64,000 bases of DNA from JACKFE01 sp050248735 (GTDB taxonomy: Bacteria > Nitrospirota > Nitrospiria > Nitrospirales > UBA8639): positions 372,001 through 436,000 of the forward strand of contig JBFWRU010000003.1 of the NCBI GenBank assembly GCA_050248735.1. The letters are read 5' to 3'. A model generated the notes under the pieces. That model worked only from the letters and a program-made list of their open reading frames with translations. It searched no databases and had not been told where the DNA came from. Positions 54,362-63,282 of the stretch are shown piece after piece; the stretch's first letter is position 1; each line of letters opens with the position of its first letter. A program made the translations under genes and the position numbers.

Positions 54362-56161
54362 CTAGCTTACCGCCAAGACAGGCTCCCGGTGGGATTCCGT
54401 GACAACCTCCAAGGTCTTCTTTTCCACGATCTGCATGGCCTTATCCAGGGTCTCATTAAAGTGGGCACAGATATGATCCTCATCAAGTCTGGAAATTTCA
54501 TTTAAATCCGTCAGCACCTGCCGGGTTCGCGGAGACATACCGGCAGTCAACACCGCCACCCCACGGGATTTGGCAGCTTCAATCAAATCACCCAATGCAT
54601 AGGCCCCGGACAGATCCAACTCATCCAACCATTTGCATCGAATGATCAGCACATCCTTCCCTTCCAGACGCTCGACGGTCTCATTTAGCCAGTCGATGGC
54701 ACCGAAAAATAAGGGCCCATGAGGCCGAACGATAAGAATCCGATTTTGTACCATATTCTCAAATCGACCACTCAGCTCGCCCATATCTGCCCCGTTTTTG
54801 CTGATCTGCTGGGCATAGTCCCTGGCAAAGGCAAAAATGAGATCTTCTTCTTCCTGTTTCACATCTTCATCCCGCTGATTGAGATCGGCTTTATAACGAT
54901 CAGCCTGATCTTTTACGAACCGGAAGAAGGCCACGGCCAACCCCATAGCCATAGCTGACAACAAGTTCCAAAATACCGTCATGAACACCACCAAACCAAA
55001 CACCATCAAATCGGAGGTCGGCAACCTTCGAACGACGGGAAGTACCCGCATATCCAAAATGTCATATCCGGCCTTCAGGAGGATTCCGGCCAAGGCCGAA
55101 AGAGGGATAGAGGCCGCGAGGGGGCCAAGACCGAGAATCAATGAGAGCAGGACAAGGCCCATAACAATCGAGGCCAGACGAGTGCGGGCCCCAGACTGAA
55201 TATTCACGACACACGGCATTGTATTGGTGGCTCCGCCCAATCCTCCAACCAATCCTGAAAAGAGATTCGCCGAGCCTTGGGCGACCAATTCCCGATCGCT
55301 GTTATGATGGGTCCCCGTCATGTTATCGACAATCAGACAGGTCAGCAGACTATCAAAAATACAGAGTCCTGCCAGGGCGGCAGCCGGGACAAAAGCCGCT
55401 TCAAGGAGTGAGAGATTAGGAAGATATAAATCCGGTAGACCAGTGGGAATATCTCCGATAGTGGGAATATTCAATCCCAACATGACCGTCGTCACCGTTC
55501 CAACCACTAACCCAATCAAGGGCCCGGGTAACCAGGGTACAGGAGAGATCTTTGGCCATATCATGACGATCACGAGGGTCAACAGACCAATCCCGACTGC
55601 GGCAGGTGAGGCATGCATGAAGGTAGAGGGTAATTCCGTGATGGCGGCGGTAATACTCTTGGCCCCAGGTAATCCCAGGAAGGGGTTGAGCTGAAGCAAC
55701 ATATACAAAAACCCCAGCCCGGTCATAAATCCCGAAATGACCGAATAGGGCGTGAACTTGATAAATTGTCCGAGCTTAAATATTCCCAGTGCAATTAAAA
55801 TAAACCCTGCAAGGGCAATAGTTGTAAAAATGAAAACTAGATCAGGAGTCCCGTCTGGTAGTTGATGGGTTTGAGCAATGGAAAGAATTTGAATGGTCAT
55901 TGGCCCTGTCGGCCCTCCCACCGACCAGGCGGACCCGCTGAGTGGTCCTGCAATGAGCCCCGCCGCCACGGCCGACCACATTCCTGCAATGGCACCAAGC
56001 CCGGAAGCCACTCCAAATGCCAAGGCCATGGGAAGAACGACCATCGCCACGGTTACTCCCGCCAATACATCGCCCCTCACATGGCTGGTCAACCCTTGGA
56101 AATTTTCTTTGAAATTAAAATCTTTCAAATATTCACGAATGATTCCCGTGGCACGCTCCAT
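54362..56161 (-). CDS. SulP-family anion permease with STAS domain (candidate bicarbonate transporter 2)
   Basis: A 599-residue SulP protein: RGDVLAGVTVAMVVLPMALA, FGVASGLGAIAGMWSAV, SVGGPTGPMTIQILSIA, FIKFTPYSVISGFMTGLGFL, DSLLTCLIVDNMTGTHHNSD. The link between the last helix and the STAS domain is unusually charged (RDEDVKQEEEDL, residues about 425-470), and the STAS has LDELDLSGAYALGDLI. It is clearly diverged from the SulP at 24708. Followed directly by nhaB copy 2, it probably forms a second Na+-coupled anion uptake unit. Substrate is inferred to be bicarbonate; sulphate is the main alternative. Confidence 0.92.
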   Translation of the reverse strand: MERATGIIREYLKDFNFKENFQGLTSHVRGDVLAGVTVAMVVLPMALAFGVASGLGAIAGMWSAVAAGLIAGPLSGSAWSVGGPTGPMTIQILSIAQTHQLPDGTPDLVFIFTTIALAGFILIALGIFKLGQFIKFTPYSVISGFMTGLGFLYMLLQLNPFLGLPGAKSITAAITELPSTFMHASPAAVGIGLLTLVIVMIWPKISPVPWLPGPLIGLVVGTVTTVMLGLNIPTIGDIPTGLPDLYLPNLSLLEAAFVPAAALAGLCIFDSLLTCLIVDNMTGTHHNSDRELVAQGSANLFSGLVGGLGGATNTMPCVVNIQSGARTRLASIVMGLVLLSLILGLGPLAASIPLSALAGILLKAGYDILDMRVLPVVRRLPTSDLMVFGLVVFMTVFWNLLSAMAMGLAVAFFRFVKDQADRYKADLNQRDEDVKQEEEDLIFAFARDYAQQISKNGADMGELSGRFENMVQNRILIVRPHGPLFFGAIDWLNETVERLEGKDVLIIRCKWLDELDLSGAYALGDLIEAAKSRGVAVLTAGMSPRTRQVLTDLNEISRLDEDHICAHFNETLDKAMQIVEKKTLEVVTESHREPVLAVS

Positions 56162-56494
56162 ACCTTTTTCCTCCAGCTCGTTCGTCGTATCCTATGAATC
56201 AGTCGATTGGGACTGGTTCAAAATGGCCCAACCTTGTTCTATCCGCAAATCATATGCCAATCATCGGAAGGGTGGGGCTAATGGGAAATTTTGGTCATTC
56301 TGCATGATATTTCCAATTAATCTGTCAAGAGATTTCATGGATCTTATGATCCTGTCCCCTTGAAAGGTTCCGTACTGTGCGAATTCGTACGGTATACCCT
56401 GTGCGAAAATTAAGTTTTGGAAAAGGCGAAGGTAGTCGAGAGAAGCCGTTTTTACTTCTCTGCAGTATTTCAATACTTCGATACAAGGAGGGAG
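56162..56494. other. Intergenic gap with a palindromic stretch
   Basis: 333 bases between the second sulP start and the barrel gene stop. It has no gene. An inverted repeat CCGTAC...GTACGG spans 56369-56391 and may be part of the promoter or the barrel-gene 3' end. Confidence 0.4.
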
Positions 56495-57880
56495 CTAGAA
56501 AGTCAGAGTAGCCATGGTATACACATAATTGACATCGGCCGTTCCTGGACTTTGCGGTACACGATCAAAATACGAGCCTTTGAAAAATCGGGAGAAACCC
56601 ACCTCAAATGTCGTATGGCAAAAATATCCGGCCTGAGGGGACCAGTGGATCGAGGTATCGAATAAATTGCCGAGGAACGTGCCGGCCCGACCGGTCGGAT
56701 CCTGCAGCCCACTCCCCACGTAAGGGCCACGCCCATCGGCCAGCCAGAACGTCCGATGAGACACCATCAACTTCACCGTAGGTGTCGGTTGAAGGGTCGA
56801 GCGAAATCCCACAGGTGAAAGAATATTTGAGGGAAAGATGACCCCAAAGATTCCGGTTGGTCCATATTCAGCACGACGTTTCGCGAACAAGAAATCAAAA
56901 TTCTTTCTGGGATTCGGATTCCCTGAGGCATAATCAAAAAGATAAACAAACCGCAAGGGCCAACCCGTTCCAAAACTATATCCCACCTCCCCATGATGGC
57001 GATGCGCAAAATGATTGGTACGCACGACCTCCCCAACCTGATACATCGATTCTATTTCATAATCCAATTGTTTTTGAGAGGGGGGAGCAAAGACCCGAAA
57101 TCCCATCGTTGAAAGATCACGTTGCTGAAGATTCGTCCCCTCATTCAATTGAAAGAAGTAGAATTCTCCATTGGCCCAGGGAATGTGGCGGCTCGAAATC
57201 GCCGCCCCAGAAAAATAGGAAACAGGAGAGGTCCAATCCGGACTGACCGTATGTCGTTGAACGGGTCTGGTGACAAAAGCGCGAAAACCCCAGCCCTGGT
57301 TCTTGTCCGATCCGAAAGTGAATTGGGCCCCGTCAAAGGTTGGCGTAAAACTTCCAAACCGATGTCCTGCCACGAGACGCCCTTGTCCGAAATCCATGAT
57401 TAAACGACCGATTTCCAGCTTTCCCGAACTTCCGGTCCCCAAAAAATTCTGAGACACCAAATCAACGTGAAGCTGAAAAATATCCAGATGATTGACAAAA
57501 TTCGGTTCGTGATCCTGTCCACGATCGGCTACGGGGGCCCGGAAATCGGCAACTTCCAGTGTGAACCGCACAGGATCCCAGATATCCTTTATCCCCAACA
57601 ATATCCTTGTCCTCTGATGTACCTGTTGATTACTTCCGGCGGTGCCTTGGGTAAAACTGTTATTGAAGGTTTCATAGCGGGTTCGATGTTCAACTCCCAA
57701 ATCCAACCATTTCGGAGTCGCGGCGGAAAGGGAATTAGGTTGTTGCAAAATGGTCTTCAAGCGATCAAAGTCACTGGGGAATTCTTTGGTGTGATTTCCC
57801 GCTCCCAGGGCAATTTCTCCTGCTGCTCCTTCCCAAAACATAAGAAGACACATCAAACATACTAACCGGAACATTTGCAT
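56495..57880 (-). CDS. Outer-membrane beta-barrel, alginate-export-like
   Basis: A 461-residue protein with a signal peptide (LVCLMCLLMFWEGAAG) and a run of amphipathic beta strands with terminal Phe. Residues 60-200 (LDLGVEHRTRYETFNNSFTQ, QQVHQRTRILLGIKDIW, LEIGRLIMDFGQGRLVAGHR) match the alginate export domain found in AlgE-like porins. In Nitrospira such barrels are numerous and their substrates mostly unknown. It lies upstream of sulP2 on the same strand, so it could supply the outer-membrane route for the same solute. Confidence 0.85.
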   Translation of the reverse strand: MQMFRLVCLMCLLMFWEGAAGEIALGAGNHTKEFPSDFDRLKTILQQPNSLSAATPKWLDLGVEHRTRYETFNNSFTQGTAGSNQQVHQRTRILLGIKDIWDPVRFTLEVADFRAPVADRGQDHEPNFVNHLDIFQLHVDLVSQNFLGTGSSGKLEIGRLIMDFGQGRLVAGHRFGSFTPTFDGAQFTFGSDKNQGWGFRAFVTRPVQRHTVSPDWTSPVSYFSGAAISSRHIPWANGEFYFFQLNEGTNLQQRDLSTMGFRVFAPPSQKQLDYEIESMYQVGEVVRTNHFAHRHHGEVGYSFGTGWPLRFVYLFDYASGNPNPRKNFDFLFAKRRAEYGPTGIFGVIFPSNILSPVGFRSTLQPTPTVKLMVSHRTFWLADGRGPYVGSGLQDPTGRAGTFLGNLFDTSIHWSPQAGYFCHTTFEVGFSRFFKGSYFDRVPQSPGTADVNYVYTMATLTF

Positions 57881-58634
57881 CGAATACGAATCCAGAAAAA
57901 AGGATAGATGGCTTTCGCAGATTATTACTTTTTTCAGAGTGAGCTTCTCCTACGCAAAACTAATACCAATGATAAGAATGGTTTAGATTGTTGGAGGCTT
58001 TGATAGGCCGTAAATTGGACGGGACTCGTCCTCGGGGATGACGATATCTCATGTCATCGCAGGGCAGGAGACTTGAAACCGGCAGTCTTCAATACTCGTC
58101 ATTTTGGGGAAATCCTTTTAAGTTTTCTCAAGAATGAGTTCCTCATTCTTAACTCTTGCACACGCATGGCAAATTCAAAAGAGTGCCATATCACACATCG
58201 GCTCCTGTGCATCATCGCACACAGCACATTCCGTGGAAGAGAATGAAACAAGCCTCTACCCGCAACCATTTTCAAAAATTATTGTAGAAACAATGAGTCC
58301 TATTCGTCGGATCCCAAACGTGCCACAATTGGCCATTGAGTACGGACTTTGCACTTTAAAGCAAACACATTGTCTCTTTCTGTTTCCTGGGTTTCGGGGT
58401 GGGGACCCTCTAAAATCGTCCGGACATCGGCTCAACACCCCAATGGGCCAGGGGCGGCTTCGGAGGGTCTCATCTCCAAAAACCTTAGAGTAGGTGCTAG
58501 TTGGAAAATTTATCTTAATATATTTAATTTATGATTTTTCGAAGACCCCGGACAGTCAAATCCCGACAAATGGCCCATAGGGAATTGCAAAATGACAGCT
58601 TTTTTAAACAATGCCTGAAACAGGGAAATAAGAT
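57881..58634. other. Long intergenic region, no convincing gene
   Basis: 754 bases between divergent genes (barrel, minus; degenerate regulator, plus). A 119-codon plus-strand frame at 58134 has no family resemblance and unusual composition. Inverted GACGGGACTCGTCC lies near 58019-58032. An A/T-rich tract just before the regulator (58505-58535) may belong to its promoter. Confidence 0.45.
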
Positions 58635-60035
58635 ATGCGCGCAACGATTTATGTAACCGACGATGATCAAAACGTATGTTCCGGGTTAAGTCGCCGGTTA
58701 GCCAGAAAAGGGCATCTCGTGAGAAGTTTTCCTTCGGGAGAAACACTCTTGGAGGCATTGGATTATGAAATTCCAGACGTGCTATTCCTGGATCTTAAAA
58801 TGCCGGGAATGGATGGCCTGGAAACATTACGGCGCGTACGTCAAACGATACCAACAACGCTGATCATCATGTTGACGGCCTATGGAAATGTAGAAGATGC
58901 CGTGGAAGCTATGCGTTTAGGGGCCTATGATTTTTTAATTAAATCCGTAGATTTTTCGACCGTGGAACCGGCCTTAAATCGAGCCCTCAACTTCCTCGAA
59001 CTGAGGCGCCGGATTGAGTATACCGCTTCGGAAAAACAGCGCCAATATTCATGGGACCATGTCATCGCTATGAGCCCACCCATGGGAAAAGTCGTCGAGA
59101 AGCTCAGATTACTATCCGCCAAGGAAACTTTATTGGTGTATCTCCAGGGGGAGGTGGGAACAGGGAAAGAATTCTTGGCCCGTGTACTCCACTACAACAG
59201 CAACAAACATCTCGGTCCGTTTGTCACCGTCAGTTGCACCGATCAACGAAGGTCTCTCATTGAGCCCCAATTATTTGGCTATGAACGGGGAGCCTTCAGC
59301 GGGGCAAATCAGGCCATGCCGGGAGCCTTTGAATATTCCGATGGGGGAACCCTGTTTATTGATGAAATTGAATATCTTTCCTTTCCAGTTCAGGGTTCAC
59401 TTGCGGAGGCCATTCGTAACCGTTCGTTCTGTCGAATGGGTGGGTATGATCGTCTCCCTGTCAACAATCGTCTTGTCGTCACCAGTGCGATTCACCTGGA
59501 CCAGCCAGGACAGGAAAAAAAGATTCATCCCGAATTGCTTTCATTACTCCGTAAGAATCAAATTATCATCCCACCTCTCACTGAACGCAAAGAGGATATT
59601 ATTCCTTTGGCCATGAAGACCATACGCTCCTATGGTGAAGAAATTGGGCGTCCAAAACTCGACATTGACTCTTCCGTTCCGTCGCTTTTGGAGAATTACC
59701 GATTCCCCGGCAATATTCGAGAATTAGAGGCTTTAATTAAACGAGCCGTGCTATGCGCTCAAGGCCCGATTCTGACTTCCCTGGACTTCTACTCTCAATC
59801 CTCAGACGACTTAGGACAGGAACTTTCTCACAACACAGTCCGAATACAGTTTGAACTGGGCCAGCACAGCTTGCCTGAAATTCAAAGTCTGGTGATTCAG
59901 GAAATTCTCAGATTGGCCAAGCAAGACAAAGAACTGGCCGCCCGCTATCTCCACGTTTCCCTTCAAACACTTGAGGAACAGATCCGGGGATTGGAAGAAA
60001 TGCCGCTGGCTACAAAGTCTTCCATGGAAAATTAA
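58635..60035 (+). CDS. Degenerate NtrC-type response regulator (paralogue of 48866-50251)
   Basis: A 466-residue protein collinear with the regulator at 48866. The receiver is very similar (Asp53, LDLKMPGMDG, LTAYGNVEDAVEAMRLGAYD, FLIKSVDF), so it may be phosphorylated by the same kinase. The AAA+ domain keeps Walker A (GEVGTGKE, 172-179), but GAFTGA is GAFSGA (Ser222), the sensor-I stretch is altered (VVTSAIHLD for IAATNRDL), and the Arg-finger region lacks the conserved arginines (IHPELLSLLRKNQ). The C-terminal Fis-like HTH (LAARYLHVSLQTLEEQIRGL) is poor. Normal sigma-54 activation is doubtful; it may compete for phosphate or act as a repressor. Confidence 0.88.
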   Translation: MRATIYVTDDDQNVCSGLSRRLARKGHLVRSFPSGETLLEALDYEIPDVLFLDLKMPGMDGLETLRRVRQTIPTTLIIMLTAYGNVEDAVEAMRLGAYDFLIKSVDFSTVEPALNRALNFLELRRRIEYTASEKQRQYSWDHVIAMSPPMGKVVEKLRLLSAKETLLVYLQGEVGTGKEFLARVLHYNSNKHLGPFVTVSCTDQRRSLIEPQLFGYERGAFSGANQAMPGAFEYSDGGTLFIDEIEYLSFPVQGSLAEAIRNRSFCRMGGYDRLPVNNRLVVTSAIHLDQPGQEKKIHPELLSLLRKNQIIIPPLTERKEDIIPLAMKTIRSYGEEIGRPKLDIDSSVPSLLENYRFPGNIRELEALIKRAVLCAQGPILTSLDFYSQSSDDLGQELSHNTVRIQFELGQHSLPEIQSLVIQEILRLAKQDKELAARYLHVSLQTLEEQIRGLEEMPLATKSSMEN

Positions 60036-60417
60036 ATCACGCACTCTGTTTGGCTTTGAGCATTTCTCCTTCCTTCTCAGTTCATAGTTGCCTGCCTTGA
60101 AGGGATCAATGCCCTCTGCCTATGTTCTCTGCTTCCCTGCTTTGTTAATTTGTTCCACGACAGGTCGAGAAGCGAATCCATCTTCGGATCACCACACCTA
60201 CATTATGCACACTCCGCTTAGTGCGATCTCGCACCTTCCTGCGTTCTCATCCCCTTCCGCAGTTATCGATTAAAAACGAAATACCAATAACTCTCTATAA
60301 TTCTGCCAATTCTTACAGAGAAGCCACAGACATGAATGGCATTTCTTTTGCTCATACCTCCATTTATTGAGAAATGATCCACTTTCCGAAAACTCACTGA
60401 CTCCCGAAATAATACGT
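60036..60417. other. Intergenic region upstream of the LCIB-type gene
   Basis: 382 bases with no recognised gene. A perfect TATAAT lies at 60297-60302, about 115 bases before the ATG, but no good -35 is spaced 17 bases away. Near the ATG at 60418, no Shine-Dalgarno is evident; a TTG at 60367 is also in frame. Confidence 0.4.
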
Positions 60418-61185
60418 ATGCCAATTCTCCTATCACCCATTTCTTCTTCAAGCAAAACTCCGACAGGGCCATTGGATTTCAAGGAAGCCTTGGATCGGAA
60501 TTTTCCAGGTGCCTACCCCTGTGATGCCTTCGTAGATTTTTCCTCATTCCGATTACGTCCCTTTGGTATAGAAAAAAAGAATTCGATCGCCTGCGTGAGC
60601 GTCTGCCGGGACGAGATAGCAACCCCATTCATGCACAGACTCCATAATGCCTGGAACGGGGCGTTTAACTTTTCAAGTCTGGCCGGAATGTTGTATCTGG
60701 GTGTCACGGGCTTTCAAGCCGCCCATCATCATGCCCCCAATACCGATGGCCGTGAAAGATATGTATATTTTGCATTTCCCCATATCGCCATTGATGAAAG
60801 TGGAAATCCAGGAAAGTGTCGCCGCTCGGGACGCCAGGCCTTGTCTCAGGCCTGTGGCGCTTTGCTGAAAATTCTCGAAGACTGTTCTCAGGGAGCAGTC
60901 AGCTTGGACCTGAATCCAGATGACCTGGAGCAGAGTCTCTTAAAGCAACGCCTGCTCGGAAAATTCGGATTCGCAGATATTCCCGATTTGGTCATGCTGA
61001 CCAAAATGACCCAACAGATTATCCGAGAGGACCTTGAACGAATGATTCAACTAACCGTCGATCCCGGCAAAACCGATTATGGGGTATTTACAGGTGTGCA
61101 AATTCATGGTCCAGCCCATAAAGACTGGATTTGGGTTGAAACTTCCTACGTCGTCGTTGACGGGATGAGAAAGCCTTTACTTTAA
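60418..61185 (+). CDS. LCIB/LCIC-family (theta-type) carbonic-anhydrase-like protein
   Basis: The ATG at 60418 gives 255 residues; a TTG at 60367 would add 17. The sequence follows the C-terminal domain of algal limiting-CO2-inducible protein B: NFPGAYPCDAFVDF, the Cys63-Arg64-Asp65 motif (SVCRDE), LAGMLYLGVTGFQAAHHHAP with His103-105, ERYVYFAFPHIAIDESG, QACGALL with Cys146, ILKQRL-like LLKQRLLGKF, TVDPGKTDYGVFTGVQIHG and YVVVDG. CRD, His and Cys are the zinc and catalytic positions of this beta-CA-like fold, and all are present. It would interconvert CO2 and bicarbonate. Its stop codon lies inside the IS target duplication. Context: the dabA/SulP/NhaB region. Confidence 0.88.
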   Translation: MPILLSPISSSSKTPTGPLDFKEALDRNFPGAYPCDAFVDFSSFRLRPFGIEKKNSIACVSVCRDEIATPFMHRLHNAWNGAFNFSSLAGMLYLGVTGFQAAHHHAPNTDGRERYVYFAFPHIAIDESGNPGKCRRSGRQALSQACGALLKILEDCSQGAVSLDLNPDDLEQSLLKQRLLGKFGFADIPDLVMLTKMTQQIIREDLERMIQLTVDPGKTDYGVFTGVQIHGPAHKDWIWVETSYVVVDGMRKPLL

Positions 61186-61189
61186 AATT

Positions 61190-61213
61190 GGGAACTATAT
61201 ATTTAACTAGCCA
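61190..61213 (+). repeat. IS1595 terminal inverted repeat, left end
   Basis: Begins GGGAACTATATATTTAACTA and is exactly complementary to 63259-63282. The preceding eight bases, TTAAAATT (61182-61189), are the target duplication. Confidence 0.95.
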
Positions 61214-61302
61214 CAAAAAAATTTGTGGGTTGGTGGCGACAAAGTATTGGGCAAGGTGTGTACGAAAAAGTAAATTGGGTTAATTAGAGATGAATATAGA
61301 GC

Positions 61303-62268
61303 CTATTCGATTATTTGATTCATTTCATCGAATAGATAAGGAGCTATTGATACCTTCTTTTGTTTTTCTGCCGCCTTTTTAAACTGGCCAATCTGTTGGC
61401 ACATTTCCATGAGCCCCTGCACCCTTCCAATTTGATGTATCAAGATGTTTCTTCCCTGCTCGGACAGCCATTGATGGAATCTGGCTTTCCGTTTTCCTTT
61501 GTCGTCAATGTTTAGCTCATTTAATTTGGACTTCACGTACCCATTTTCAATTGGCTCATAAATATACCTATTTATGAAATGTCCATAATATTGTGGGCGT
61601 TTATGTGAAGTTGTTGGCTCATTATTGTAAAGCCGATCTAATTCCGCAAAAAAGGCATCAGGGAATGTATGTATCCATTTTTGAAGACCTTCTGCGATGT
61701 ATTTTGCTAAAAGCAACCTAAGGGCATTATGCTTCCTGTCTTTCTGGAATCCTGTTGCTTCATCGATCAGCGCCGTAATGCCGACCTTGGCAAAAGAAGA
61801 TTGCAAAATCTCGGCTTTGGCGGCTAGATGTTCTTGTTTCAGCGTTAATGCCCCTGACCTTCTTGCCTTGAGATAAAGCTCACAAATTGCAGGGAGGATG
61901 AGCGCGTTATACCCAATTTTCGTTGATTTTCCATCCAAATATTCTATTGGGTTGATCAACCCCACAAGTTCTTGATCTATAAAGGGTTGTAGGCTCTGAG
62001 CATCGATAAAAGCGGGTCGGTTGATCAATCTATTATTGCTTCTTGGGACCCTGTCAAAAGCCTTAAAAACGGACGTCATGTTAATAACCCGCGTATTTTC
62101 CTTGTCATCCAAAATTGCACAATCAAGCTCTACTACATCGCCAATAGGTAAAGGCCCCTGATAAAGCGCCTTTAAGCCACGGGGTGGCTTGCCGGAGGCA
62201 ATTATCGCTTTTGCAACACTATCCAAACTGGAATCTATAGGATCAATTGTTTGTGCTTTCTTAGCCAT
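61303..62268 (-). CDS. P63C domain protein, IS passenger
   Basis: A 321-residue protein with the P63C domain: LILPAICELYLKARRSGALT, FAKVGITALIDEATGFQKDR, where ALIDEATGFQ is the family core, and YGHFINRYIYEPIENGYVK. The domain occurs in phage and plasmid proteins of unknown function, often as accessory genes. Its ATG overlaps the transposase stop by eight bases (ATGGCTAA), so it is translationally coupled. It is probably cargo of the IS rather than part of the transposition machine. Confidence 0.88.
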   Translation of the reverse strand: MAKKAQTIDPIDSSLDSVAKAIIASGKPPRGLKALYQGPLPIGDVVELDCAILDDKENTRVINMTSVFKAFDRVPRSNNRLINRPAFIDAQSLQPFIDQELVGLINPIEYLDGKSTKIGYNALILPAICELYLKARRSGALTLKQEHLAAKAEILQSSFAKVGITALIDEATGFQKDRKHNALRLLLAKYIAEGLQKWIHTFPDAFFAELDRLYNNEPTTSHKRPQYYGHFINRYIYEPIENGYVKSKLNELNIDDKGKRKARFHQWLSEQGRNILIHQIGRVQGLMEMCQQIGQFKKAAEKQKKVSIAPYLFDEMNQIIE

Positions 62269-63184
62269 AGATCAGCTCCTTATAGGTTAAGCGCCTTCCC
62301 ACCATTCTTTCTGCCGTCATGCCGATGAAGTCTATGGTGCTAATTTGTGCAGTGTTGTGACGGAAAGAAAACTCATTTACATAGCGGCGCAAATGCTTGG
62401 CACTCATAAAGTGATAAATCCCATAGTACCCTCGTTTCAATAATGCCCAGAAACTCTCAATTCCATTTGTGTGGGCCATGCCATTAATGTATTGGCCAAC
62501 ACTGTGGTTAACGGTCAAATGGTTATACCCCTCTAGACCGATGTAAGATTTAAAGTTATCGGTAACGACTGTGGCTCCGGCAGAAATGTTTTGGGAAATA
62601 AAGCTGTGGATGGTGTCCTTTGAAGTGTCCTCAATGGGTTTAGCTTTGACGATACCATTTTGGCCTCTTGCCCCAACTACCGGCGTCTTCCCAATAGAGC
62701 CTCTGCCTTTTTGTAATTTCTTATTAAAATGCTTATTCCCTTCCTTGCCGCCAATATAGCACTCATCAATTTGAACGTGATTCCCCATATCATGGCTATC
62801 CTTATTGGCCATCCATGTTTCGCGGATTCGCTGGGCAAGAAACCATGCAGATTTTTGGGTTATGCCAAGCTCTTTTGCCATCTGCGTTGACGGGACACCC
62901 TTGCGTGCCGTTGTCATCATATATATAGCCATCAACCACTTGTGCAAAGGGAGGCGCGATTCAGCTAGAACGGTCCCGGTCCTAACGCTAAAATGCTTTC
63001 GACATGCTTTGCAACGGTATGGCATTGGACGGTGTCCCTTAATCTCCGACACGTCAACACTTCCGCAATGCCCGCAGTATGGAGAATCTGCCCATCGTTT
63101 ATATTCAAAAAATAAGCGGGCTGATTCCTCGCCTGGGAACCTCTGGAAAAACTTATAAAAACTTATTGTTTCTGTTTTGCTCAT
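62261..63184 (-). CDS. IS1595-family transposase
   Basis: A 307-residue protein. An N-terminal zinc ribbon has Cys37, Cys40, Cys58 and Cys61 (CGHC, CKAC). An HTH-like stretch follows (STQMAKELGITQKSAWFLAQ), then the DDE-type core: first Asp in VQIDECYIGGKEGNKH, second in VVTDNFKSYIG, and HTNGIESFWALLKRG carrying the third catalytic region. This is the ISXO2-like/DDE_Tnp_IS1595 arrangement. The reading frame is complete. Confidence 0.94.
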   Translation of the reverse strand: MSKTETISFYKFFQRFPGEESARLFFEYKRWADSPYCGHCGSVDVSEIKGHRPMPYRCKACRKHFSVRTGTVLAESRLPLHKWLMAIYMMTTARKGVPSTQMAKELGITQKSAWFLAQRIRETWMANKDSHDMGNHVQIDECYIGGKEGNKHFNKKLQKGRGSIGKTPVVGARGQNGIVKAKPIEDTSKDTIHSFISQNISAGATVVTDNFKSYIGLEGYNHLTVNHSVGQYINGMAHTNGIESFWALLKRGYYGIYHFMSAKHLRRYVNEFSFRHNTAQISTIDFIGMTAERMVGRRLTYKELIYG

Positions 63185-63258
63185 GATGCCCCCCTATTTT
63201 CTGATCATGAATTCATGGACTATACTAGCCAAACATCCCGACATTGGTCAAGGAGTTT

Positions 63259-63282
63259 TGGCTAGTTAAATATATAGTTCCC
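63259..63282 (-). repeat. IS1595 terminal inverted repeat, right end
   Basis: The exact inverted copy of 61190-61213, followed directly by TTAAAATT (63283-63290), the second copy of the target duplication. Confidence 0.95.

Larger units (their letters stand above)
61190..63282 (-). mobile_element. Complete IS1595-family insertion sequence with passenger gene
   Basis: A 2093-bp element bounded by perfect 24-bp inverted repeats (61190-61213 and 63259-63282). It is flanked by the 8-bp direct repeat TTAAAATT (61182-61189 and 63283-63290), the target-duplication length expected for IS1595. It holds a transposase gene and an upstream-coupled P63C-domain passenger, both on the minus strand. The ends and reading frames are intact, so it may still move. 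The left target copy contains the stop codon of the LCIB-type gene. Confidence 0.95.

Noticed and set aside
57960..57985. A Fur-box-like stretch (aataccaatgataagaatgg) upstream of the barrel gene
   Set aside because: Too few matches to the consensus to claim a site.
58134..58493. A 119-codon plus-strand open frame before the degenerate regulator
   Set aside because: No family resemblance, no ribosome site, odd composition; treated as intergenic.
58596..58621. A sigma-54-like promoter (TGGCCC...TTGC) near 58575 before the degenerate regulator
   Set aside because: The spacing between the GG and GC elements is about three bases too long.
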